A stretch of DNA of 64,000 bases, from assembly GCA_030062745.1 (NCBI GenBank), contig CP099841.1, positions 18,913,398-18,977,397 on the forward strand. The letters are read 5' to 3'. A program made the translations under genes and the position numbers. The notes under the pieces were generated by a model. It saw only the letters and a list, made by a program, of their open reading frames with translations. It had not been told where the DNA came from and did not search any database. The stretch is from Capitulum mitella (taxonomy: Eukaryota; Arthropoda; Thecostraca; Pollicipedomorpha; Pollicipedidae). The first letter of the stretch is position 1; each line of letters starts with the position of its first letter. Shown piece after piece: positions 11,805-24,900 of this stretch.

Positions 11805-13046
11805 TTAATCCTATTCACGGCAGGGGGCTGAATTCGCCCACCCTCGGGTTTTTTGCTTGCCAATTCCAGGCTTTTCAACGCAGCTTCACGAAACTTCTAG
11901 CTATCCTTTTTACGCATTGTGGCAAAATTTCGAAATTCTATTCTGTTCACGGGCGGAACCAAGCAACGTTTTTGGGAGGCATCTAAGCCATTTTTGGCCC
12001 TGTTGAGGGTACAACGAAATGACTGACAAAAATAGCTTTTTTTAAGATTGAGCTTAAAACTTGATATGGATGTATAGCTAAACAGTTGGGCAACATACAA
12101 AAAACAATTCTGTTCATCTGAGGTCACTTTACAAGGTCACGTCAAGCTCAAAAGTCAAAATTTGGTTTTATAGTGATAATTTCGGTGCTTTTTTAAAATG
12201 CCAAACCCGGAATATACATGATGTAAAAGGTTGCCCTCTACTTGCGTACCAAGCTTCAGCTCAATATCAGGTCAGGTCACGGAGCTATGACCTAAAATGT
12301 CAATGCGCGTACCCTACATCACAATATATTTTATACTGTGTGCATCACAAAATGTTTTAGAGTAAATTGAAATGATCGAAAACGTTTACAGATAACACTA
12401 AATGCACATGAGATCATTCCAAGGGACCTCAAGCTCACTGGAGGTCATTTAAGGCCAAAGGTGACAAGTTGATCTGAAGAGCATGTGACCATTACCGTTC
12501 CCTTTTTTCATGTCCCTGGCACCCCTATGTTAACATTATTCAAAAACTGTAATAAGATTTGCACTTGTTTAGCATATCATGACTAGCAGAAGCCGAAAAA
12601 GTGTTTTTACCTTTTTTGTTCATGCAGTTTTTGAAAAATTAATCCTCCTATTTTCGGAACCCCGTGAACGCCTATGAATTTTCTCAAAATTTCAAATGTG
12701 AGCACCAATGGTAAAAGTCCTATCCATACTCTCTCGATTCATGTTTCATCTCCCTCATCTCTTTATTCGATGAACCTCTCGACTTATCGAGATCGGTCCA
12801 TAAACAACGGAGTTATAAGAAATCCAAAATTACCCCCCATTTCGATATTTTTGCCCCCCTGTATCCACTCCTTCCAAGATTTTGAGAACTTCTTTTTTGG
12901 AAGTGTAGTTTACTTCATGGCAAATCGATAGCCGTTTGTTGCGATGAAATCGGATGTGTAGTTCTCGAGATCTCAGGGGGGGGGGCCGAATCCGCCCCCC
13001 TGCCGGGAATCGGCCATATCGTGTAGCCCTCCGGGAATAGGGTTAA
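11805..13046. mobile_element. piggyBac-type non-autonomous element (TTAA target duplication)
   Basis: TTAA at 11805-11808 and 13043-13046 bracket about 1,234 bp. The left end reads TTAATCCTATTCACGG and the reverse complement of the right end TTAACCCTATTCCCGG, so terminal inverted repeats are present. A subterminal GGCAGGGGG..ATTCG block is shared by both ends. The interior is non-coding and carries AGGTCA half-sites at about 12120-12145 and 12268-12290. It aligns segment by segment with the interrupted copy at 36554-39985. Mobility would need a transposase supplied in trans; none is encoded here. Confidence 0.8.
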
Positions 13047-15884
13047 ACACGTGCTCACCAATTGCAGGATTACCCCGTTTCTTCTAACAGAAACTACCTG
13101 CGCCTGTGCGGACATGGGCGCCAGCACACACGTGGGCCGCCATATCACGTGCGGGGCAACCACTGACGCCGGCGCAAGCGGCGCCGGGGCGTGCTTCCGT
13201 TCGCACGCGATTCGGTGCCGCCCACCGTACCCCAGATACGGCCGGGGCGTGCGGTGACGTCAGAGGAAGGGCGAGACGTGCCGGACGGCGCAGGTTTGGC
13301 TGGGCGCCGCCCGCCCCGGTTCCGAGGTCGGGTGTTGCCGGGCCGCCGTCACAGCAGCGGGGGCAACACGGCACGAGGTCGTAGACGGTGCGCCGAGACG
13401 AGCGCAGAGAGGAGCGCTGCGAACTCCGCTTGCCTGGCACGGCGCGTCGCCACCTCGGCTCTGTGACGCAGCACGGGAGAGTCACTGGGAAGGAATATGA
13501 AGCCAATTTGTTTCGCGGAGATCGTTAATGCGCTTTTGGACATACTGATCAAGACCACAAGGGATCAGTGCGACAATACTAACGGCTTTGGAGTGCGTTT
13601 ATTAAAGGCAGCTTTCCTTGCTTGTCAACAAGGCCTACAGGAGCCTTGAACTACGCAGGTGACATAACGCTCGCTACGGCGAGTCCAGAGCTCGCCACGG
13701 CGCCGATCCCACTGCCTCTGCCATTTTCGCCGCGTGACGCCTGTGCCGCAGCAAGGGGCTAGTTATCATCGTTCATCGTGAGCGAGGCGTCCTCAAGTTC
13801 AAATCAACGGCTCGTTTTTGTTCTGTTTTCTGCAATGTCCACCTGTGGGGTCGCTTCTGCAGCATTGCTGCTGTCGGGTGATCCAGGCACCCATCGGCGG
13901 TCATTGTTCGCACCCCACTGCCACCGGATACGGGGGGAGGGTGACACCACAGACAAACCTGATCCGGTTCCTCGCCTCGGGTCAGATTCTTACATCTGGG
14001 CGCGGTTCCAGGGCCACGGGGATTGAGCGCACGTCATAGTGTTCCACGACACGAGACACGAGATCTTCAGACTGAAGCGCCAGTCTTTCACGAAGCCAAC
14101 CGCTCCAAACCGTGCCCGGAGAGGCTTCACAACCCTGTAGTACATCAAAACAGCAACAGTTCCCTAAATTTTGTCAAAGGCGCAACAGACCGTGCCCTCT
14201 GTCTTTTTCAAATGCGTATGCGTACACAAATGAGTCGAGCGCCAACTCGTGCCGAAGTTCTCGTCGAATTGCGGTGTGAATAATTCATGAATCAGGCCAC
14301 TTCACGGCTCCAGGTCCCCGCGAGATCGCTGCGCCGGCGAGAAACGACTGGCCAAGCTGTCACGGCCCGGTGACAGAACTCGTGACGCTGGTACAGGACA
14401 GCACCGCACGGAACTACTCCTGGTCTGGTCAGTCACCACTGCAGCCGGGCACGAATGATTCTGCTGTATGGTAATCACGGAAAACCTACGCCGCAAAACG
14501 TGAGAACGGACTTTTCCGAACAGATCGACGTGAAGCAAAGACAAGCGAATCGACAGTGAGGTCACCTGATTCATCGGTCCGAAAGAACATCCATACATGG
14601 CACGAAACGGAAACCGTCAAATCAAATATCGCAAGCATTCACCGATGGCAATCAGTTTCGTCTTCGGGCCGCGCACAGTGCGGGTGGTGTGCAAACTTTT
14701 GATCGTCTTTGAATCGTGCTACCGGCGACTGTTGACTGTCCGTGTTCCACGTCCCGAACATGCCACATCACGGCACCCAGAGAGCGTTTCACCGCGCGAC
14801 GACTCACTGACACCGAGCAAAGACCAAGACAACAAAGCAAAGACCTGGCTGTTTCCTCTGTACATTTCCTTCCCCGTCTGGTGCACCTGTTACCTACCGG
14901 ACACCCTAAGCGAGTGGCGTTTCCTCTCGCAGCTCGTAGGGAGGCCTCGACCGAAACAAACACGTCTTGGCCCGTACAGGATCGTGCGCGCAAGAAGCTT
15001 TCCACACCGTCCAGGACTCACCACAGGTTGGCGTTCCGCCTTCCGCGCAAGCCTAAGTACTCGCTCCACGCAGCGCCGGCGCCGTGTACCACCGATTTCT
15101 GCTCCGACTGCGCCGTCACAACCGCGCCGCGACCGGCCCGCCAGTCGCCAGGGACCTGTGCAGGATGCCTCTAGTGAAGCGTGACCCTAGTTCAGAAAAG
15201 GCCCGTAAATCGTAACAAGCAATAGTGTGTGGGCTGAAACAATAAACGCTTGTGTGTGTGGTCACTTCCACTTTGATAATGAATCATTATTTTTAAAACA
15301 AAGCTGTACTGAGTGCTGATCCGGCCGCAGGTTGCCTCTCGGTGGACTACGCCTGGAATTCAGAGGCGGTGGCAGGCGGAAAACCTGGAAGGTTGGACCG
15401 GTCTACTGGAACAAACTTTCCCGGACGGACCGTGGATATTTCAGAGACGTTTCTTTAGCAATCCAACCACGTCCCTTCCTTTGAAGGAGTGAGTGTCATG
15501 TCGGATCGACCGTGAATGGGTAATAAGCTCGTTAGCCACAAACAGCTGTAGGAAATTGGTTCAGGAGTAAGCACAAGACAGTTCGTCTTGGTACTGGTCA
15601 GGGCGAACAGCTCTTGGAGACGAGATCAGTAAGACAACTATACGAGGGTTGCACAGATGCAAAAACGTCGCTAACAAATAAATTCTATTGCGCATTTGGA
15701 TCTGGACGGATGAAAGATGACGACTTATTTGGTGTCATTTCGCAAAGATGATTTCCCTGGACAAAGAAAAAAAAAGAAGCAAAAGGAAACGAAATCGCGA
15801 GAAGCATTTACAGAACAGCCATGCATCCACACTGCATCGCGGACATCAAAATGCAAACGACAAATATCCGTGGGCCAGGTGGTT
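13047..15884. other. No recognised gene; CpG-rich patch and orphan polyadenylation signal
   Basis: 13085-13480 is strikingly GC- and CpG-rich and could be a promoter region, for example for a 5' exon of the minus-strand LRR gene; no splice partner was proven. A 195-codon plus-strand ORF (14597-15184) has no recognisable domain. It is followed by AATAAA (15240-15245) and a TGTGTGTG tract, a good polyadenylation arrangement, so a non-coding or lineage-specific transcript is possible. The rest is featureless. Confidence 0.4.
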
Positions 15885-16920
15885 AATGGGAGTGTGTCTA
15901 GTCATATCTCGAATTTTGGTTGTACACGTGCGATCAAACAGGACACTGGCCTGAATCGTCACGTATCATTTGTTTTCCCCCAATCGCCTTCGTTGACCTC
16001 TGACGGCCAAATATTTACCGATATCTGCCATTACTCCAGCACCGTGCTGCCAACAGATTTATCGGTTTTACTCCAGCTCCTTTTCTCTACTAAGTGAGAC
16101 CGATAGCACCGATAACATATCGTTAGTTCCAGCGAATCCTTTTTTGAGCTGCGAGCTCGTCAGCAATGACAGCAAACTGTGTCCAGCGAATCACCTTTCC
16201 AGTTGCGAGCTGATCGGCGACGACAGCAGCTGTGACTACATCAAGCTCAGCAGCTTGGCGGCCGAGGCCTTATAGAGGTATGTTGGTAAAAAAACTTGTA
16301 CACTGAATGGGGTTTTGATTGTCTGATTGCAAAGATTTTGTTGACTGATTTTTGCCGACGTTCTCCACCAATGTGTACGTGTCCGTAATGAGGTTATCAG
16401 ATTGTTTATCTAACCTCGTAAGTATTTTGCTACATGATAGATATCCGGTAACTTCAGATAGCTAAGGGCGGTCATAATTAGTGTTATCGGAATCCAAATC
16501 CAGGTTTTCAAAATTTTTCAAGTTCCAGATTGGAAGTCTTTTGGATAAAGCATGCATTTTTCTGTAAAAAACTGGACAGCTTATTGCATGTCAGTTGCCA
16601 AAAATGTGATAGTTGAATGTTTTCTAATATTCTCCAATGTAAACTTGGCTCTATGCAGATACACAAGTGACATTTTGATACTGTTATTCAGCACCATGGC
16701 TGGCTAAGCTTGCCCCACCCAAACTGAGAAATATGTTGGAATTTCCGCGGACTTGGATCTTGGGCAGTTGTGGATACTCACATGCATGATCTGAAAAACC
16801 GATGTTTGTTTGTGTACTTGTACTCTAGGAGATTTGGTGTTTGAGGATGTGACAGAGCCAGATGAAAAGTTTTGTATGCCAGCATAAACCTAGTTGAAAA
16901 GTAAATCTTTGTGGGTACAA
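15885..16920 (+). repeat. 1-kb dispersed repeat, copy 1
   Basis: Matches 31320-32360 in reverse orientation over about 1 kb, with many substitutions and small indels. Shared blocks include the 'gacactggcctgaatcgtcacg' region (about 15940) and the 'caactaggttta' end (about 16885). No intact ORF and no family recognised; it is old by its divergence. Confidence 0.75.
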
Positions 16921-17286
16921 AAGTATGCAGCTGACTTAGTAATAATCCTGTTCAAAGATTTCGGTATTCTGGGCGCAGCCTTCCCACTTTTCATAACTCC
17001 AGAAATCCACGTAGTTGCCGGACCATATTGGCACCAAAAGATGCGCAATGAAAAAAATAGCCCTATCCCAGGCGTTTTGCGCCTTTAAACATTACAACTT
17101 CCCCAAAATAATCGCCTGAAGCGATCGAATTACCCACCGCCTCCACAACTAGCACGATCTCGAAGCACGGAGCATCTTCACTAGACAGATCAACGTCAGC
17201 CTTTAAGGATCGACAGTTCAGAACGCCAGAACGCAGCAGTATCGAAACTCGAAATAGGTTAACAATGGCAATGAAACGGAACAGAG

Positions 17287-20200
17287 AGGTGGACTGGGAC
17301 CAAACAAGAACAGGCATGAATATCTGGGAGGGGCAAGGGTGGATCCAGGATTTCGCCAGGGGGGGGGGAATGGTCAGCGCGGGCTCCCTTCCCGACCTTG
17401 GCCCCCATTTTTTTGTTTTTCCGATATGAAAAAAACGCTGATTTGTTAGTGTCCTGGCTGAAATATTTGATATAATTTTGCGCTTTTTGTTGTATAAAGT
17501 AGGCGACAGAATCGAAGCACATCACCTCATCTGAAGAACTGTTGCGTTTTTTGCCCTTCAAAGTGGCCGAACTATGACGACAACGGTGGGATTTTAGGCG
17601 GCTGCGTCCCTCCCTGTACTTGAAATGTCGTTTCTGTTGCCCAGGAGCCCCTCTGCCCCCTCGTAGCTCTTGGAGACTTTTTGCCAGCTTTTTGTTGGAA
17701 CATTAGTCTCTGGGGAGCGTATTGCCGTCTCGGGGGCCTCTGACAATAACAGAAGACCTTTTAGCGATTTTAGGGCCCCTGTGCAGTGTCATGGGCCATC
17801 TGAACGTCTCAGACAGTCTCCATGGCTGTATCAGGGGTCTTGCTCTGTTACATTGGGTATATCTAGCAGTCTAAGTCTCTCAGGCCGTATCAGGGGCCTT
17901 TGTTGGTGCTTCAGGTGCCTCACTGGCAGTCTCAGGGGATGTTTTCTGTGCCAGAAGCCCGTCTAACCCACTCGAGGGCAGGAACGCAGCCAGCCAGCCA
18001 CCACACTTCATATGGGTCCCCTGTACAAAAATATTTAAACATAATGTTTCACAGGAGGCTCGCGGAAGGGTACAGCTAGGGGTGTCGATTTGTATTCTTT
18101 TGAGAGGGCCCTCGCCCACCCAATGTTGATTTGGGCCTGCCCAATGTTGGTTTGGACCACCCAATATTTTCTGCCGCTTTTAAAGGGAAAGGAGTAATAA
18201 TAGCGCAAAAACAGCCGCAATAGACAAGAAATAGGTAGAAAGTAAAGAATAAAGTCTAAAGCGATGTATCTATCTACTTTATACATCGGGATAAATGCAA
18301 TTTTGATTTGATCAATAGTAGCAAACAAACTCGTAAATTTCCGTTGGTCAAAATAACGTGGACCAAATCCGTTGAGAAACCCGCATTTGGGGGAGATTAG
18401 GTTGTCGGGCCCTCGTCTCGGCCCCTCCAATGATTTATAGAAATCGACGCCGCTGGATACAGCCAACCCAAAATTTTGGGTTGACCAATGGTGAGCCTGT
18501 ATCCTATGGCTACGCCCCCCCCCCCCCCCCGCTGAATAAAAACAGCCAGTGAAAATTTTACGATATTGACGTTTGCCGTTCCTAAACGTCATGAGCTGCA
18601 ACCAGCTGGCTCTTCTCTGATTGTCGATGATCGCGCCAAAAGCAACTTTTTACCGGGGTCCTCCACGGCTGTCAGGGTGCCCCTCCGCAGGCCGTCAGGG
18701 GGCCCCTGGCAGCCTTCGGAGGGCCCCTGCTGTCTAGGGAGCTCACATGAGGTGGGGGGACCACCGCTGGGCGAAGACCTGCAGATTTTTGCCTGGCTGC
18801 GCCCCTGGAAGGACCCCTGAAGCTTCCAAAGGGCCTCTGAGACCACGACAAGGCCTCAACACAGCAGATTGCCCCTGATTCTGCCAGGAGGGTCACAGTG
18901 CCCCTGAGACGACCAAGATGAAGAATGAGTCCCTAGGACGGCATAGGTGACCCTAGAATGTCATAGTGGCCCTGATTGGGTTTCACGGACCTGTATGAAA
19001 AGCTGAAGGTTCCTGATTCCATTAGACGGCTACCGTGAGGGTTTACGAGGCCCTGAGACGGTAAGATGGTCCTTTAGGTGGATACAAAGGCCTCTGAGAC
19101 TCTCTAAGGGTCTCCGGGCCGCAAGAGGGGCTCCAGCACGACAAAGGGTCCGTGAGACCGTTGAAAGTGTCAGAGAGGCCCATGAGACGGCAAGAACTTT
19201 GAGAGCGCCTAGCACGACATAAGGAGACCCTGATCATAAGGGGCCGCCTGAACAGGGATTCATCACTGACCTTCGCAACCTCAAGATGGGGCCCAAACGG
19301 GCTATACTGCTTTTTTGAAAATCTGAGGGGTTCTTGATGCAGTCAGGGGACTCGGAAGGTCAGGTGAGTCATGAGACGGCAAGGTGGACCCCTACGCGGC
19401 AGATGACCTCTGAGACCGCCAAAGAGGTCGGAGGGCGCCTGTGAAGCAAAGACGATAAGAGGACCTCTTAGGCTGTATGGGGTCTTTGAACGGCCAGAGA
19501 GCCCCGAGTGTGCTAGGCGGGCTCCTGGCATAGAAATGGTCCGCCTGAGACTGCTAGTGAGGCCACGACTGTCAGATATAGTCCATGCAACAGAAGAAGA
19601 AGATCCCTGATACTGCCATGGAAACTACCGGAGGTGTCCAGAGGGGCCCATGACACTGCATAGGGGATCTGAAATCGCCAAACGATCTTTTGTAACTGCC
19701 AGAGGGCCCATGAGACGGCAGTAATGGTCCCCAGAGACGACAAGAGGAGCGCCCAGGAGAACAGGGGGTCCACTGAGACTGCTAGAGAGGGGCCTTTGGG
19801 GCTTTTGAGCCCGCTCACTAGCAGTCTCTAGCAGGGGCCACTGAAATGGCGAAAGAGACCCCTAAAACTACTAAGCCTTGAGACGTCCAGACAGTTCCTG
19901 AAACGGCCAAAGGACCTAAAGTATTGCCAGAGGGGCCTCTGTCACAGCAGAGAGAGACTTACAGAGGGCCCTTGTTACTGCCTGAGGGACTTCCTAAAAA
20001 TAAAGAAATCCCCAAAAATAACAGGAGGGAACTCGAGATGGTTTAAGTGTTCCTGAAGCTACCAGATGGATCCCTACCGAAGTGTCTGTAAAAGAACTTG
20101 AGACCATTAAGGGACCCTGACACAGAAGACGATCTGAAACCATCAAGAAGCTGGCAAAAAGTCTCCAGAAGCTACGAGGGGTCAGAGGGGCTCCTGGACA

Positions 20201-20548
20201 ACAGAAACGACATTTCAAGTAACAAGAGGAACGCAGCCGCCTAAAATCCCACCTTCGTTGTCATATTTCGGCCACTTTGCAGGGGAACAAAACGCAGCAA
20301 TGTTTCAAATGAGTTGACTTGCTTGGATTTTGTCGCTTACTTTATACCACAAAAAGCGCAGAATTATATCAGATATTTCAGCCAGGACCCTGGCAGAGCA
20401 AGGTTTTTTCATACCTGAAGAACAAAAAAAGTGGCCACAGTCGGGGAGAGCCCCGCGCTAACCATCCCCCCTAGCAAAATCCTGGATCTGCCCTTGCCCC
20501 TCCCAGGTACTCATGCCTGTTCTTGTTCGGTCCCAGTCTACCCTGAAA
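17287..20548. mobile_element. Foldback-like element with ~400-bp inverted ends and minisatellite core
   Basis: The left arm (about 17287-17700) and the right arm (about 20130-20548) are inverted copies. Both contain 'gactgggacc', 'ggatccagga' and the 'tttaggcggctgcgt' block, in mirror order. The core (about 17700-20120) is a degenerate tandem array of roughly 30-bp units built on CCTCTGRGAC or its complement GTCTCAGGGGCCC. Unit orientation is plus on the left (17700-18830) and flips further right. No coding capacity. A hAT-type MITE sits inside at 18077-18455. The CAGGG-GGATCCAGGA ends resemble hAT-like termini; no clear target duplication was found. Confidence 0.7.
18077..18455. mobile_element. 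hAT-type MITE with 8-bp target duplication, copy 1
   Basis: 379 bp. The left end TAGGGGTGTCGATTT and the reverse complement of the right end CAGCGGCGTCGATTT form about 15-bp imperfect terminal repeats. Flanks are ggtacagc (18069-18076) and gatacagc (18456-18463), an 8-bp duplication with mismatches. It aligns with 37825-38242. Non-coding; inserted in the minisatellite element. Confidence 0.75.
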
Positions 20549-20783
20549 GAACCGTGCAAATCACGCAAAACTGGTTTTGACCTCATTTGACCTAACCGAC
20601 AGATCAACCGGAAGAGATATCTTAAAATGACCTGAGTGAAAGTTGAAGACAACAATTTTTTGTTTAGCATGTCAGGCGTGGAAACGCGTGGGGGTTGTAC
20701 CAACATCCGGCAGTTCCGGGGGGTACAACGGGTCGCACTCCCTGAAATGCCAAAGGTGGTGAAAACCAGAAAGATGGCAAGGG

Positions 20784-21410
20784 TTAACACGCGCACTGGA
20801 AAGGCGGGTCTTTTTGTGCCCCCCCCCCCCCGCCTGTTTTTCTTGAAAGTCTCGAGAACGGATCGGAGTTTGCTGCTGCTACTTTGTGACATTTATGGCA
20901 ATTGAATAACTCGTCGATTGATGCAGAAAAATCGAAAATCGGCCGGAATTTTTTTTTAAGTTTCAAGCATTTAAAGTCAAGCAAACATAACGAAAATAAC
21001 GGTTGTCGCTGACAAATGGGAACTTTGTGAAAGGACTAGCGTTTTACCTAAGATTACCGCTTGAACACAATCAGGCGACGTCATTCGGGCGTAAGTGATG
21101 GATGTACCAAGACCAAAGCCAGGATCAATAAGGGTCAAGGTCATTAAAGGTCAAGGCCAACCAGCTTGTGACCTGATCCAGATTTGCTTTGCAACATGTC
21201 GGTTTGTACGAAATATGCATTCAGATACCCTAATAAAAACAGATGTGCGCGCACTGATACATTTATATATGCCAGGTTCAGTGAAGGCCAAGATCATCAA
21301 AGGTCAAGGTAAAATATTTTGTGACCTGGTTCAGATTTGCTTTGCGACATGCCGATTTCTATGAAATATGCATCCAAAGACCCTACTAAAACACGTTTGG
21401 CACATTGATA

Positions 21411-21463
<53 letters not shown>

Positions 21464-21983
21464 GCGTACATAATTATAAGCGCTTGAAGTGGTCAGATGT
21501 ACCGATGTTGGTTACCTTCACCGAAAATACACCAAAAGATGCGTGTAGCGCCCTTATTTACACTCAAGCTATCCCGTGTTGCTCGAAATCTGATTAGCAA
21601 AAGATGAAAAATGACGCCATAGGTCACTGGTCTGACATAACCTCGGCCCGAAATCCTCAGTCAAGACGTCATACGAATGGAAGTTGTATCCCACATTTTA
21701 ACGTTCAAACAAACACCCTTTTCTCATTTCGTTCGAAAAGTTGTACGAAATGGCCTGTACAGACCGCGAAAGTATCCATAGTTGACCTTTTCGACCCCAT
21801 TTGACCTTAAAGATATTGATCTAGGGTCATGAAAATTATAACACAATGTAAATCGTTACAACCCTACCCCATCCACAAAATTTCATGTCTCTAGCTCTTT
21901 CCGTTTCCGAGATCGGAGGGGTTCTTTTGGACCCCGCCTTCCAGTGCGCGTTAGCGCGAAATCCCTTCACCTGCGCGGGTTAA
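20784..21983. mobile_element. TTAA-bounded non-autonomous element with internal 153-bp tandem duplication
   Basis: TTAA at 20784-20787 and 21980-21983. Inverted ends share the block AACGCGCACTGGAAGGCGGG (right) / AACACGCGCACTGGAAAGG (left) and an internal GATC..CGAGA block. The interior has two copies of a unit of period about 153 bp (about 21125-21430), each with AGGTCAAGGTCA-like half-sites, followed by a TA microsatellite. No ORF. Same general class as the element at 11805 but a different family. Confidence 0.72.
21412..21456. repeat. (TA)n microsatellite
   Basis: Uninterrupted TA repeat of about 45 bp inside the TTAA-bounded element. Confidence 0.95.
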
Positions 21984-24900
21984 ATTGTTATTTACATGAT
22001 TGCATAGTCACGATGCTCAGTTCACATGTGCCGGGCATCTTGCCGCTATGTCCGGGCTCTTGCATCGTTTTGGCTCCTTGTGATTAGTTTAACCTCCCTG
22101 TGATGAGAGGGCCCTGCAGTACTGTCTGACGACCCTGGTCATAGCCGCGTTCCCGGAGTTTTGAAAATGGAGGGTACATTCAATCCAGTGGCCATGCCCT
22201 CTGATTCCGACTTTGTTCCCCAAAATAGCAAAAAAAATAATACAAAGGCTTACATAAGCCTGTTGAGTACTGCCCGGACCAAACGGCCCACGACTGTTTG
22301 CCTCAACCTCCGACGCCGTTGAGGATTGCGCGCCGTCGACGACATCGCGAAACAGGACTTTGCTGTAAGCGATATGAAAATCGGTTGAGTCTGAGGACTT
22401 GATCGAAGGTGACGTGTACTAGTGCTTGTTGCGTTCCGCCACTCGTGCCCGCGCGCCGTTAGCTGACAGGTGAGCCAGAGACTGCGGGGATAACTGCGGG
22501 GGACTCCTGCCGTCCAGAGAGGTACATGTGAAACGCCTGAGGTCGCAGTAATGCTCAAAACCGCCGCAAACAATTCAACTCCGCCGAGCGACCGTTGGAC
22601 TGGGACCGCGGGAACCGTTACAGTGAGCAGACGACAACTAAACACCGGAATATAACGCGAAACGACACGCCGGAGAAGCAGCTCGCCGGCGCCTGGGGGT
22701 TTTGTGACGTCACATAGCCTCGGGCGCGTTTCAAGGCCACTGTACCTTCCGGCGCGAATATCTCCTGAACCGCATGCCGCTCAACAATTCGAATGGTACA
22801 GCTGTAATCAGCGTCTGTAGTTTCATCGGGCGGGCATGAAAAAAATCGGTCTCTACTCTTTTTTTCCGGAAATCGTCACCAACACTTCCCTTGCAATATG
22901 TAACAAGAAGCCCACTATCGTTTTTATCGTAGATTTGCATTCATCGGCGGACGAGATAATGCTCCAGTTGGTATCCCTATTTCCCCAGGTCATTAACGTC
23001 TGCAAAGCAGGGACGTAGGAACCGGGGGCAGGAAGGACCAGCTGCCCCCCCCCCCAGCTTTGGGCAACATTAACATAAGCCCATGGCGGCGCATGAAGAG
23101 AAACGTTACAAATCACATTTGCCCCCATCTTCACAGACGTTCTGACGCTACTGCAGCAGAGTGATATGTGAATGGTTACCCAGGATAGACTCGGTTTCGT
23201 GAGAGACAGGGATCTCTTGAAATAATGGCATGGTGAGATGCGAAGGAATACAAAACATTGTTGCTTGTATGTAAAAGACTGTAGACATCTACACTCCACG
23301 TCATGACCAATAAGCTTGTATATGCAGCATAAGAGCAATTTCAAGAAAATCAAGTGGTATGGAAAAGACATTAAACGAACGAACCGTACTTACAAGTAAG
23401 GAAAAGGCTTAGACTTCTACAATCCACGCCATGACCCATAGGTCTAACTATGTAGCATTACAATTACAGAGCATTGGTTAGGATAAGAAACTGTGCAAAC
23501 TATCACATTTCTTCCAGTCACATATGATTAATATTTCCATTTTACTACTTATCATTGGTTTCTAGTCTACGTCTGTCTTCGGAAGTAAGGATGACATGGT
23601 TACACCTCAAAGTGTTCCGTGACGACATATCAAATGCGAAAGAATTGTACACAAAATGTCAAGAGCAAAACACTGAACAGGGTAAATGACGACAGAAGTG
23701 AACATAACGAGGAAAACATCGAAGGACAAAATGTTGAGAATCGATAGACAATGAACAAAGATTCTCATCGAAATGGAAAAATGTTGCGGGACAAAATACT
23801 GGATGAACAAACAACCGACGCAAGATATAATACTGAAAATATGGACCTCGATTAACATCAGAACGGGAAAATGCCGAATGACGGAATATTGTGAGACTTT
23901 ATTTTGTATCATCGTATGAAGGTCGGGCATCTTACGTGGGCGGGGATAAAATAACCAACTTCTGCACTAAAAAATATGGAGTGAGACAATATTTAGTAAC
24001 CAAATACCTCAAAGGATGGCAATCATTCCAGAAACTGATGCTGAGGTGTTCAAGACTTCCTTTTTCAAGATCTTGCTGACGGCATTCAAGTCAGGTTGTT
24101 TGAATTTTTTTCGATTCCTTCTTCTAAACTTGTGACAGTTGTTGGTAAAAGCGGTAATAAGAACGGGTCATCGCCGGAGACCGGCGTTTTATTTTACGGT
24201 TCTTGTATCCGAGATGCTTGGGAAAAACATTTTCTAGCCCACCGTCATGTGTTGTTACTATATGGAAGATCGCTGGCAACAGTCGTCACAGCTTACCTCG
24301 AAAGACCATTAGGAAAAAGGGAAGTGAAATTTTGACGCCAAGGACCAAAACCCTACATCGTATATGAAGTTTAATGTCACCATTTTCGCAGCCACACCAT
24401 CAGGTCCAGTGTCGCAACCAGGATATTTGTCTAGTCGGTTCAATTCGGCACCTCCTTGAAAGAAGCGGAACATTCATTTAAGGATTTCTGACTAAATAGC
24501 ACACACTCTTGGGAAATTAAGCGTAACTATGGAAAGCTTTCAAGATGCACCTGCTGGGATATCTCCAAACAGTTTTTGGAAGATTGAGTGCCCGTCTCCA
24601 CCGTGTTGTGTTATTAGTTGTCTTGTGATATTTTTCAGTCAAATGTTTTTCCGATGCGTTACTGATCTCTGCCTGGATTATTTGTAATTCACTCACCTAT
24701 CATTTGGTAAATATCCGGTCGACATTAATGCTGCTTCGATATTCATGATGAACATTCTGCATTCGACTTCTTATCCTTCCATATTTTATTGGACGAAGTA
24801 ACTGTCTTTCTACAGACATCCTCAGATCGATATCTAGCATTCCATATGTTCCCGTTTGAGATTTACACCAATCGTTATTTATCTTGTTTGATATTTCATG

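Noticed and set aside
14597-15184. 195-codon plus-strand ORF as a protein-coding gene
   Set aside because: No domain, Arg/Ser/Pro-rich, an alternative frame is also open; only a polyadenylation-like signal downstream supports a transcript.
21100-21410. Tandem direct repeats as a CRISPR-like array
   Set aside because: Only two units of about 153 bp in a eukaryotic transposable element; no short repeat-spacer pattern.
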